Source: Ascaris suum | Taxonomy: Eukaryota; Nematoda; Chromadorea; Rhabditida; Ascarididae | Length of the DNA: 64,000 bases | Assembly: GCA_013433145.1 (NCBI GenBank) | Contig: CM024191.1 | Location: 822,501-886,500 of the forward strand | Direction of reading: 5' to 3' | Part shown: positions 49,926 through 64,000 of the stretch, in pieces | How the letters are laid out: each line of letters opens with the position of its first letter | Numbering within the stretch: the stretch's first letter is position 1 | Notes under the pieces: model-generated | Database searches by the model: none | Seen by the model: only the letters and a program-made list of their open reading frames with translations | Told to the model about the DNA's origin: nothing | Translations under genes and position numbers: made by a program

Positions 49926-51774
49926 ATGAACTCAGCGGAGCCGGATTCATCCGACTGTATGTGTGTGGTAAATGCATCCAGCGAGTGCCTTATGAGCATC
50001 GGTGCGTTAGTTCGGTTGGCGAACGCACAGCTATGGCGTAATCATAAGATGTCCTCTGAGTACCTCGCAGGTGCCGACTTTTATACAATCGTTATTCTCT
50101 CATTATTCGCCTCTATTATCGGTCTTCTGTTAATACGCGCTATCAAGCCAAACGAAACGCTGGATGATCAGGTACGCTGCGAAATCTTTCGTTCTGAATT
50201 TGCTTAACTCCTCCAATTTGGCCATGGTCGCAATTTGCTCCTCCACTCATTTCCAGGTAATGGAGATTGCGGGAATGTTTTTAATGGTCAACGCAACTCC
50301 CATGAGGTAATTGCGGTTTCGAATGAATCTGATGATGAAGAATTGATATTGTCCTATTATTATCCAAAGCCATTTTTTACAGCAATTTTGCGGTAACCTC
50401 GAGCTGTGGCACTATCACTTTTTGATTGGTTTACACTTATATTATAGAGACTCTATTATATTATAGAGACTCAAATTCTCTCTACGGGATTTTCCCGTGC
50501 GTTTCGTTTCCGAGTAACTGAAACGTTGAAAAGTGACGATGCCGTTTGAGTTCTCTTGAGTTGACCAATCCCTCAGTTACAGGTAACAATATTGCTCAAT
50601 TCGATGCGAGTCCGCGTTGAGATCGAAGACAGCGTCAGACAAAGGCGGAAGCTAAGGGAAGCAAAGGAGAAGGCACAAAAATGGTTGCAAGAGGCAAAAC
50701 ATCGGAGTGCCAAAAGTTTCCCATTCCGCAAGGCGCACTCAACTTCCGAATCCGGTCGGCTTGCATTTTATGCGTTTCATGTCTGATTGAAGTTTTCTTG
50801 CTTGATGTCATTTTTGCACAGTTATGACATCTCTGCGAACGTACTCTCATGTGTTGTGACCACAAGATGTCTTATTCGTTGTTTCAACGCTCGTCGAATA
50901 ATTCCCGTTTCTTAATTTGATTCTGAAAGAATGAAGCATTCGACGATCCCATCGTGTTTGGTAGCTAGAAGCCAGTTGTGGAATGGTTAAAGCAGTAATG
51001 GCTGTCCTTTAATTCATTTTTCAAAGAATCGATTTCTAGACGATATATGCGTCCCTACAAGAGTGGAATTTCAGAGTATGCTACAGCAATATTGTTTTTT
51101 TTTTTTAATTTGCGATTTTTGTTTTCATGTCAGTGAAATCAGCATTTGGTATTTTTGGTTGCATTTAGCTGCCCATTCTCTAATTGCGAGAAGCCAAATA
51201 ACGTCAGTATTCACTCGTTTTCAAAGTGTTGTCGAACTCGACGTGAAACGAACAGAAACGTGATAATTAATCAGAGATGGCGAGAAAAGACAAATGTGAT
51301 TCTACTTATAATCGCTTTTCTCCAATTGTCCTGGTAATGGATGAATTATGTGCTTCAGAAACGGTGTGCGCTAGAACTGAAGAAGTCTTTGGGGCTCGAC
51401 GAGCTTCTAAGCAGCTCTCGCTCCCGCATGGCAGCGACTCTGAGGGTCACAAGTCGCAACCGCCACGTCCACATCATTATGGACGTGCTGCATCGCATCT
51501 CGGCTTTGTTCCAGAAATTGTTGTAACACCTGAGATTGTCGTTCAGAGACCTGCTGTTGCACCTAGTGTCGAATCTGCCTCAGGAGCTCGTCGGCTTTCA
51601 AGGTTAGTATTCCTGATTGAATGATCTTCTTTGAAATGAAGTTTATTGTATTCACTTATATACCATAGCTCTCAACCTGCATTTTCCGAGGTGGAACTCA
51701 ATTTTTTTTGCAGTGTAGCTGTTGAGAACCTCCCTCCTTCTCCTCAAGGCTTATGTTTTTTCGCTTTTATCTAA
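49926..51774 (+). CDS. Single-pass membrane protein (KCNE/MPS-like architecture), copy B
   Basis: Four exons: 49926-50171, 50583-50754, 51359-51602 and 51714-51774; 723 bp, 240 residues, frame intact, junction phases 0, 1, 2. The start is the first in-frame ATG; an out-of-frame ATG at 49915 meets a stop at once. There is an N-glycosylation sequon (N16), one membrane helix at about residues 52-72 (FYTIVILSLFASIIGLLLI) ending in RAIK, a basic second exon (SVRQRRKLREAKEKAQKW), and FVPEIVVTPEIVV in exon 3. Copy A (32793-37252) aligns well: the helix as Y.TI.IL.LF..I..LL.(I/V)R.I, the first intron at the same place and phase, exon 2 as LL(D/N)(A/S)MR.R.E(L/I), and the shared VPEIVVTP. The two are therefore paralogues. 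KCNE/MPS channel-subunit identity is only suggested by architecture. Exon 4 is short and ends after FFAFI. Confidence 0.7.
50447..50475. repeat. Short tandem duplication in intron 1 of copy B
   Basis: The word TATTATAGAGACTC occurs twice in direct succession, spaced by a few bases. It looks like replication slippage in intron sequence. Confidence 0.8.
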
Positions 51775-55537
<3,763 letters not shown>

Positions 55538-58500
55538 TCATCGCCGCCGCTCCAGGAATTCGAATCGAAAATCACCTTTCGGCAACAGCAGCGTCTCATA
55601 TTTCTGCTCCATTTTACTATGCCTATACTCTATGCGAAATTTCCGAACCAATTTTGCAAGCAACACTTGAAGATCCTGCTCAGCGAACCGTCGTCCTGCA
55701 AAGAAGAAGTTAGCTGATGCTAGATTAAGCTTTAAAAAAAGAACTTGGAAACAAAATTACCTCGTTTCAAAATGAAAAACAGTCAACATTGCTAGGCGGA
55801 TTGAGGAGCCAGAATCTTGGCGAACGATGCTGAAGGATGACAATTCTAGACGAATAGTGTACATCAGCGAGAAGAAGCGTAGAAACCGTATTAGTCAATT
55901 CAGTTGACGTATTCCCCATTCGCTTTTTGTCTTATCGACGAATGCTTCACACCGAGACCCACTCTGCTCTTCGACTGTGTCAGCCACATATTTTCGCCGA
56001 AAGTAATCAAAAATAGTTCAAAATTTAGCTACTGGTTTTGTGTTTCACTTCAACGTCACCTACAATTTCTCCCCTTTTTCATTCCCATTCACTACTAATT
56101 TTAAATCATTCAGCGTATTATTCAAATGTGCGCATTCGAGAAGAAACATCAAAAATATGGCACTTAAGTAGACAGGACAGACCTGATTACGCATTCATCT
56201 CCAATTAGAAATACAATAAGCGTCTTTAAACTAATCTCTTTTCCCCAGTCAATGCGATTAGACGATGCATTCTGCACAATTTGCAGAAAACGTATTTATG
56301 GATGCAAACTATGATCATCCTGGAAAAATTTACATCGCAAAACACAAATAATTGACGCATTCTTTGCAAGTTGGCAGTATTACTTCAGATTATCTTTTTT
56401 TTTATTGTTTCGTTGATCTACTTCATTATATCCAAGTGGAATTTCTGTTACGCACTGTTGTTTCCGTGTTAACATATAAGAATTTTCATCAAGCTTCTGA
56501 AGATATTCAAATAAAAAAAAAACATTTTACGCTCTATGCAAAAACTGTTAAAACGTTCAGTGATGTGATAACACAACTGAAAGAATATAAAAGTTCCAAA
56601 AGCCTTGCAGTGTGTGGAACATATTTGCTCATAAAAATGCAACCCATTCAAGACAATATTCACCTGCACACATTCGAGGACCATGACCAAATGGCAGCAG
56701 TAAAAATGCATGTGCCCGGTTATTGACGAACTCATCCGACCCTCTTAACCAACGCTCTGGTAGAAAGCTATCCGGATCAGTGAAGTATTTCTCGGATCTC
56801 AGCAACACATTCGTATTTATATCAATCGGTGTTCGAGCAGGAACCTTAAATGTTCGAACTCTTCCTCACTTAAGGCGACAAAGCAAACTTAAACATTTGA
56901 ACATATACCACTAAGGCGATTTCCGACCACTCATCGAAACTCTACTACTGACGGTAACAGCAACAGTGATTATGCAACAATCGAATGCTGCATTGATAAC
57001 TGAATCTTCATGCTTTGAACTCATGAGAAATTCGCTACAAAAAAGCCCCTTGCCAACAGATATTAGTTCGACGACGGGAATATTCATGACCGTACTCGGC
57101 TAGCTAATTTTCTTTTCAGAACAACACAGAAGATTACTTCATTTTTATATGCTAGGGTGCAAATATGATGGCCTTAATGTCACATTCGTAAATGAATGCA
57201 CCTCAGTTGCGCAGCTGTTGCACTGTTATTAACTGTTCGGTTGCAAGCAGAAACGGATACTCACACAGGAATGTTTCACTGATAGAACTTTGTGGACTGG
57301 ATGAATAGCAAATTTTTTCGGCTTGACATGACTAAACTACATTCCAGACATCCCTCACAGACATAAGGAAATTTTTGGGTCTGCTTGAGACTCGCCTTCT
57401 AAAAATTCCACAGTGGACGGGCTCTCTGACTCGTCATTTGGAGCTTTCAAATTTCGGCTTCATAGCAGCCGCTTTCTCACTCGCTTATTTTTCGCTTTCC
57501 TGCATTTTTTAATATCCGAAGCCGCGCGTATTATAGCAGCTAGCTTCGGCCACTCGAAACATTATTTTCAATTTCGGCGCAACGTGCTAGATACTAATCG
57601 CATTGCTTGACATTGGTCAAATAATGATATCGCAACCACTGCTTATTAATACTACTATTGCTAGCAGCATCACCGTCACAAAGTAGTACTACTCGCAGTA
57701 TCAACTATTGCAAAAATTACCTGTATACCACAAATATCGCTCAGTTTTCTAAAGCTGCCATTTAGAGCGCCGAAAACAGGGGAACTCGAAGTTCGTGTCA
57801 GTATACTGTCACGATCTACGTTCTCTTTATTTCAAATAATTCCAAGTTAACAAGCGCCCTTCGTGAGAGCAAAAAAGTCTATCACGTGCACGATGGTTTT
57901 TCAAGCATATACATTAGGGGCAATTTTTAAAGCGATGTCGCAGCAAACAGTAGCAGCATTCACATGGTTAGAACAGGCTTAAATAACTTTGAGAAACCCT
58001 TCATTACACAGTACATCAATTTCCAGTACTTTCCCCATTACTACAAGAAGTTGTTGAGATATATATAAAATAAAATTTGTAAATACCTACGTGGTAACCG
58101 CTTAGTATAAGATCCACTTGAGGTACCCTTGAAACTTCGGTTCCGATAGGAAATAACCTGAAATTAAAGAACGGGAGATATTTGAGGAGCCTCATCGCTC
58201 AGTCTCAATCCTTAATAAGCCAACCACTGCTAAATTCCACTCCGAAAATAATAAGTCCTACAGCGTTATCACATCGCAAAATTTGATAGCTAGTGGTTCA
58301 AGAAGACATAACTCCAGTTTTTCAAGTACAAACAGTTCGCGCTGAACAAATCAAACACCGTCATATCCCTTATCAAGACTGTTTCAGGTAATAGATAAGG
58401 AAAAATAAATTGTAAAGATTATTGGGAATTACCGGAAAATACATAGAAGAGAATTTTCCTGCGAATTTTCCAATCGAAATCTATTCGCTTGATTTGCTCT

Positions 58501-61500
58501 AGCTGGAATAATGAAAATGCATCCCCACTTTTAGTAGACATAATCTTCAGCGGAACTACATAAAATTTAATATTCGTTCTCCTCAATACAAGAAGGTAAA
58601 TTATTGGTTCTCTACTGCAAAGATCCCCATGCGACGAAGTCAAAAGAGAAAAGCTGAGAAGCGCCAATGCAGAAATTTTCTCAATGCTGACCTGAATGTT
58701 TCTTTAATGCACGCTTTTAAGTAATTCAGGCCATCGAGCATTTCCGACGTTATATCTGAAAAGTGATGCAATAAATATCAGTAATGATGTGTTCTAATAA
58801 ACTGCACGTATATGCATAAGTAAATCGTATAAAGTAAGAATTAAGTTGCATTTTTGCCAATGATGACTTCGAAACAAGTTCACATAACTCATTTCTTGAG
58901 TCAATTAGCATTTTTCATCCAATATTTCTTGAAAATCGGCCATATTTTAAAAAAGCGCAAAATTGCGGTTATCTTTCCTATGCTCATTTCCGACCGCTAA
59001 CGCCGTGGATCAGGCTAATAGTTGCAAAACTGTTACTGTCCCACCTTCAGATATTCATCCAACAAAATTAACAGCACATATACATATCAAACAAACATTT
59101 TCGGAAGACCTATTCATTTCCATTCACCTTCCGTCCAGTGTTACCATTCATTGATTGCGCAGACTCGTCCCCCCAATGCAAAACCATAACAGTCTTCAAT
59201 AAACAACCGCGACAAAAAAAAAGAGATAAACCTATTGTCTAGAGAGGTAGTCAGGAAATTTAGCTAGAAAATCTCAAGATGAGGAAGGTACGATATGAGG
59301 GAGATGAAACACTTAACGACATCAGTTTTGAAAAATTCCACACTACATTAAAAAAATTTCTCTTTGAAAGCCAAACACTTTCATCGGAAAGATATTGAAG
59401 TTACCGAAGTCAACCTCTCAAAGAAAATCTGTACTTAAGATATTTGCAAAAATCTGCCCTCATACTGTTTGACATTTTCATCATTCTCTATTTATCGATG
59501 ACTGTTTTCCAATTGAGCGAAGTGTTCGTTTCTGCTATCACAAATAAAATTTGAATGCAAAGTGTCGAAGGTGATTCGACAATGGAAATATTGTTGGTAT
59601 GGTCGCAAATCTATTGCCTATAAAAACAAGATGGCAAATACACTTAAAAACACAAATAAAATTCATTAAATCCGTAATCATTAGCTATATCTAGACCGCT
59701 TAGAAACCATTTAATCATTAATTTAAAGCAGAAATCGGTCTCTTTAGCTTTTCTCAGCAAGTTATTCACTGTTCTTTCGGGAACACTATTCTGTTTAAAA
59801 AAAACCTCAAAAGATATTTTCAGATTTGTTCCAATAATTCGAGAAATTTTCCAATCTCAGTCAATAAGGCTGAAAACAGTGCTGAAGACTCGTATGGATC
59901 AACATTTACTTACTTTCTGAGTCTGCGACCGTCGAGAGAACTTCCTCATAGATACGCTCTTGTTTCTCAGGATTCGTTGCAACAGTGAATAAATTGTAAA
60001 TCAACGTCGGTGCAGTCTGTGAACAAGCGCATAATTATACAAGCATCGTGAGGCAATAACCCATTGTCAAATGGATTCACAGCATTGCATCTTGCTAGTA
60101 CTGCATAAAGTATATGCCAAAGTTCAAAGAAACGAAAACATAAGAGAATAAAGCAACTTTACTGCAAAATTCTTATTAATATTAAAACATCGTAGCCGAG
60201 AGTGAATTCGAAAAGTAACGACCCACTGAATTATAGAAATTCTATCAACTAAATCATAAACTTTATCAACTATATCATAAAATTCATGCAACGAATTCCC
60301 TAAACGACTTTAAGAAACCCCTGCGGCGTCACTAAGAGTGCCCACGACGTCATCAAAGCCAACGCTGCATCATTAGGTCACTTTCTCTCATGTTGACTTT
60401 CAGCTATACAACAAGCATAACTAGATGGGAAGTCAATCAGGTGGGAGGGGGGGGGGGGGGGGGAATGCATCATACGTTGTGTACCTATGAATGCAACCGT
60501 CTAAAAATGATGCGAATGCAATCATATAAATAAGGAATTCTTTGTTTCTTAGCGAGTTTTATGAAAAAGTCAATAAAGATGTCTATACGGCAGTAGATCG
60601 CATTGCAGGTGAAGAGAATTTCGATTGTGCGAGACCTCAAAACTGACAGCCCTTCAGCTGAAAGTCTGCTAATATTCTCAAAAAGCTTGAACCAGTACCA
60701 TTAGTTATTTTCAGCGACGACTACATAGCACTGAAAAGACTTGGAATTTTCGAGTTCTAGAGAAGCGAGGTCAAACATTGATGACCTACATAGGCATTAG
60801 AAAGCCTACGCAAATAAGAGCAATATTTATTTCATTCTACTAAAAGAATAAAGGTTACCGTGCTTAAACCATCTGAAAACAGAGAGAGAAGAATAACATG
60901 GATGTCGCGATCAGACAGTTTCGGCTCCTTAGTTAGATAGCTCACGAAAAGAAGCTCATCGGCTGAGTGGTTGCTCGGCCATGATCGTGCCCGAGCAATT
61001 GTTTCTTTGATCAATCGATTCGCTTCCATGAAACAGTGATAAGCTCATCACGGATAAACTATTAAATTGCCTTTTTCGTCTAATCATTAGTCGTTACTAC
61101 TTACTAAAACACTGACACATTAATATGCTCCACACAATCTTGGACAAATTACACAAACGTTGCTTTTGAGATTTGGTGACTCTCAACAATTCTATCATGT
61201 TAAGCGATTCCAATGCAACTATGCCATCCAAAAATATAATTCTTTTTATATACAATGTAGTTCGCGACGTTATATAAATCGGTTGCTTTTATGATTAATC
61301 GAATAAGGCACTCAGCAATCATTCAAGTGGTAATGCCAGCAACAACGGGCAGTCGGCGGGCAAGAACTACCCAGAAGAGTCTCAGGGGCAACAAAAAAAA
61401 AAGAAAGAAAGAAAGAGGAACGGCGAGCCCTCTGCAAGAAGAAATCAACAACTTAGATCAGTTTCAGAGAAACAACTTACCCATAAAACTCATCTTCGAG

Positions 61501-63911
61501 TTTTATAAAACGTTTCCATAGTGGTGTGGCGAAATATCTGCAAAGAAAAATTGCGTTACTTAATATGTTGTTCGTCATTTTGTGAATTGCCTTTCAACAT
61601 ATTCAGAAATATGCAACTTCGACTCTCTAATATTTGTTTGTTATTCGATAGTGCTTATATGACGAAAAATATTAATTTCAATGTATTTAGTATTACAGCA
61701 AAAAAAGACTAATAAAGAGTATTACGCATCGCATTGATGCAATTACAGTGAAGAACTGGACATCCAACAGATACTCAACATCACGAACGTCATTAGTGCA
61801 CATTCCAAGGCTAAAACAGAAAGGAAAGAGCAGAAGTCTTATGCATGAAGGAATTGTAGATGAAAAAAATCACACTGACGGCGCTTTCCTATAAAAAAGT
61901 ATTGAAAAATGATAATGGAGAGCAAAAGTTACACAATTTAATGGAGAAGCTCATATTTGGCTGCGAAATGGAGTAATCATAAGGAGTATAGGGGAGGGGA
62001 TGGGCTGAGTGAAAAGGACTATGAAGAGAGGGATGAGAAAAACCAACCATAGATTAAACCAGAAACTAAACTGGAAACTAATCTGAATTAAAAGAAACTA
62101 AAATGGAAACAAGTAAACTTGAACTAAGCAGTACGAATCCACAATGACCAGTTGCAAGTAATTAAAAGTTAGCAGAAATTTAGTTTCAATTGATGAGAAT
62201 AAAAGAAATGAACTAACCGATAGAATGGCAATGAGAACTTCATCTTCCCAGTGAGGAAAAAAATTTCACGGTTACATTCTACCAATCTGTCGGCCCAAGC
62301 ACCTCGCTGGTCGGTAAAGCATCCCAATTTTCGCTCGAAAACCAACGAACCGGATGATTCAAGACTCCATCTGCCATATACACTCATTAATCACAGACGT
62401 ACCAACAATACCCTTAACGCCCTCAGTATGAACACTTTTGAAATATTAATCTCATTAGTACTACTAACATGAAATGACCTCTGCAAGCAGTAAATTTCCG
62501 TGCTTCAAGAAAGAATGCTCGAAGATTGGATAAACGATATCGTAATGAACGAACAAACAGAGCACCGTGTCAAGAACGAAATCAGGGCGGGAACAACAAT
62601 CAACCTTGCTGCACATGGACAACGTCTACCTTTTCGTAGCGCACAGAAAAAACGACTTCAAGCCATGGCAGGTGTCCAAATATAGGGAAGTTGAAGACAC
62701 AAAAACCCCTGAAAAGCCTACATGTAGACCGAAAAGTCTGGTCTTCGATATGAGTAGACAAATCTGCAAATATGATAAATCTGGAGCGAGAAACCCATAT
62801 AACATAAAAACTCAATGCATCACGTCATCCCAACGTTCAAAGCACCGACATCGTTAGTGTCATTTCCAAGGAAAAGATGAGACTTCGACAACTCAGATTA
62901 TGATTCATAAGTGTGAAACGCCTGAACCCTTCAACAATGCAATTAACAATTCCGCTCCACTCTACTGATTGCAAATGAAAATACCTTCCTGCACATTTGC
63001 GCATATCGATCTCATTGTTATGATTGCGATTCCTGACGATAAACTGCAATAACTCATCTGCAACTCGATTGACGGCTGGCAAATATTGTCGCACTGCTTG
63101 CGGACGCATCATCGCCTTTTGGACGGATGAACGCAGACGATACCATTCGTCACCGTTTCTTAAATTTAAATGACCAAGGAATCTTTAACTGCTGGGGAGA
63201 TGACACAATGGCGATCCAAGAACGCAATCTCTAGTTACAACGCAGCAAATGTTTACACTTTTACGGTTCCAACTCAGTATTGTACATGCTCACCTGAAAG
63301 AGTTCAATTTCATGCATACCATGGCCTTGTGCAGAAACTGATCTCTCTTCATACAGCTATGGTGGTACGGAAGGTCAAGGAGGAGGGGAAGGTAGGAAGG
63401 ACAGAGGACTAGTAGAGGAAGAGGTATCAGGCGCGGTCAGATAAACGTTTTTTAACATTAAAAAAAAATCAAACACTGCTTCCTGCAGATTCTCTGTTTT
63501 GGCCTTACAGGATGCAAGCCTTAATACTACGCACAACAGCTGAAGATTTCTACATGGATTCTTCTATGGAAAGAGCCGAGCCTACTCAAATATGTATCTG
63601 TCTGCAGCTTTCCAAGTCCTAGTTACAATTTCAAAACTTTTTTAAAAATAGACTATATCAAAAAAGAAAAAACTTGCACTATTCCAACTCCAACTTCTAT
63701 TTCAAACTAAAAGAGAAAGTTGCATTTCAAATACTACAATGTTGCATTCAATTATTATAAGTTAAGTTAAACAAAATAAAGGAATGCAAGCCTTACAAGT
63801 TACCCAATCCTGGATTTATATTTCGCGTCTGCCGGTACAATTGAGTAGCTTCCTGTAATGGCGTTATAATGGGTTGTTTTCCTTCGGCGTTGAAGATTTT
63901 CCTTGCATCCT
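55538..63911 (-). CDS. cyp-44A1: Mitochondrial-clan cytochrome P450, CYP44-like (3' ten exons)
   Basis: Exons in transcript order: 63797-63911, 62985-63158, 62218-62370, 61481-61537, 60859-61027, 59914-60016, 58692-58755, 58091-58157, 56664-56844, 55538-55695. Together they encode 412 residues and a TGA stop; roughly 90 N-terminal residues with any mitochondrial presequence lie beyond the right edge. Clear landmarks in order: [14 protein letters not shown] (C helix), [18 protein letters not shown] helix [15 protein letters not shown] helix ACIKETFR with Exx[17 protein letters not shown], and the haem loop [16 protein letters not shown] with the cysteine ligand. Mitochondrial-type features are the FPIGTEVSR strand and the basic segment after the haem loop. 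Such enzymes take electrons from adrenodoxin. C. elegans has one mitochondrial-clan P450, CYP44A1, so orthology is likely; substrate unknown. Two oddities: exon 60859-61027 has a CAT acceptor, and the acidic residue of the I-helix motif is replaced by Ser. Confidence 0.85.
60447..60463. repeat. Poly-G run, 17 bp
   Basis: Homopolymer in a P450 intron between the exons at 60859 and 60016. Confidence 0.95.
61028..61030 (-). other. Non-AG splice acceptor of P450 exon 5 in the window
   Basis: The minus strand reads CTGTTTCAT|GGAAGCGAATCG. The preceding exon ends in phase 2, and family alignment needs [13 protein letters not shown]. Only a cut after CAT gives that frame. The nearby AG sites (GAAG|CG and GATGAG|CT) shift the frame to early stops. 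A CAG to CAT change, an unusual splice site or a sequence error are all possible. Confidence 0.55.
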
Positions 63912-63915
63912 CTGC

Positions 63916-63936
63916 AAAAAAAAAAAAAAAAAAAAA
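63916..63936. repeat. Poly-A run serving as the pyrimidine tract of a P450 acceptor
   Basis: On the minus strand this is a run of about 21 T directly before GCAG and the P450 exon starting at 63911. Confidence 0.85.
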
Positions 63937-64000
63937 CGCATCACATTTAATTAAAGCAATGTTAAAGTGTACAAACAAAAAAACATCAGCGTTTCTTTAT

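Noticed and set aside
50256..50308. Possible small exon after TTCCAG in intron 1 of copy B
   Set aside because: It would end in phase 2 before the phase-0 exon at 50583. Direct joining of 50171 to 50583 keeps the frame and matches copy A.
51341..51526. Alternative frame over copy B exon 3 that resembles a helical protein
   Set aside because: The other frame carries VPEIVVTP, shared with copy A, and splices in phase on both sides.
61747..61810. A 64-bp frame with good TTTTAG acceptor and ACT|GTAATT donor, between two P450 exons
   Set aside because: It ends in phase 0, whereas the next exon (61481-61537), which carries the conserved [12 protein letters not shown] block, needs phase 2. Leaving it out gives a perfect join.

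Overview
The window is eukaryotic and almost certainly from a nematode, most likely a clade V (strongylid-type) parasite. The evidence is the gene content and structure: a CYP44-like mitochondrial P450, a DXO/EOL-1-type decapping nuclease of the kind expanded in nematodes, short exons with TTTCAG-type acceptors, kilobase introns, decayed RTE-like and other non-LTR retroelements, and very long (TA)n arrays. I could not identify the species. The ORFs that consist only of Tyr-Ile repeats are translations of (TA)n.

Layout. (1) 828-6969, minus strand: the first four exons of a DXO/RAI1/EOL-1-like gene; its 3' part runs off the left edge. (2) 6970-32792: about 26 kb, mostly AT-rich and gene-poor. 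It holds a possible terminal exon (15479-15718, minus), an LTR-like segment (about 14.4-15.1 kb) and an unrecognised two-exon candidate (29056-29505, plus). (3) 32793-37252, plus: a three-exon gene for a 302-residue single-pass membrane protein, with a GC splice donor and a decayed non-LTR element in intron 1. (4) 37285-49925: spacer with a tRNA-like remnant, a decayed RTE-like retrotransposon (minus, about 40.4-42.9 kb) and a (TA)n array. (5) 49926-51774, plus: a four-exon paralogue of gene 3, 240 residues. Both proteins have an N-glycosylation-rich outside part, one membrane helix, a basic stretch and a shared cytoplasmic VPEIVVTP motif; their architecture recalls KCNE/MPS potassium-channel beta subunits, but that link is only a hypothesis. 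(6) 55538-63911, minus: ten exons giving the last 412 residues of a mitochondrial-clan cytochrome P450 resembling CYP44A1, complete through the haem-binding loop and stop codon; its N-terminus lies beyond the right edge.

The P450 and the second membrane-protein gene converge. I see no operon-like spacing. Exon boundaries were set by hand from GT/GC-AG sites, reading-frame phase and remembered family motifs. For every multi-exon model the summed exon length fits an uninterrupted frame. The single exception to the splice rules is one P450 acceptor that reads CAT instead of CAG.
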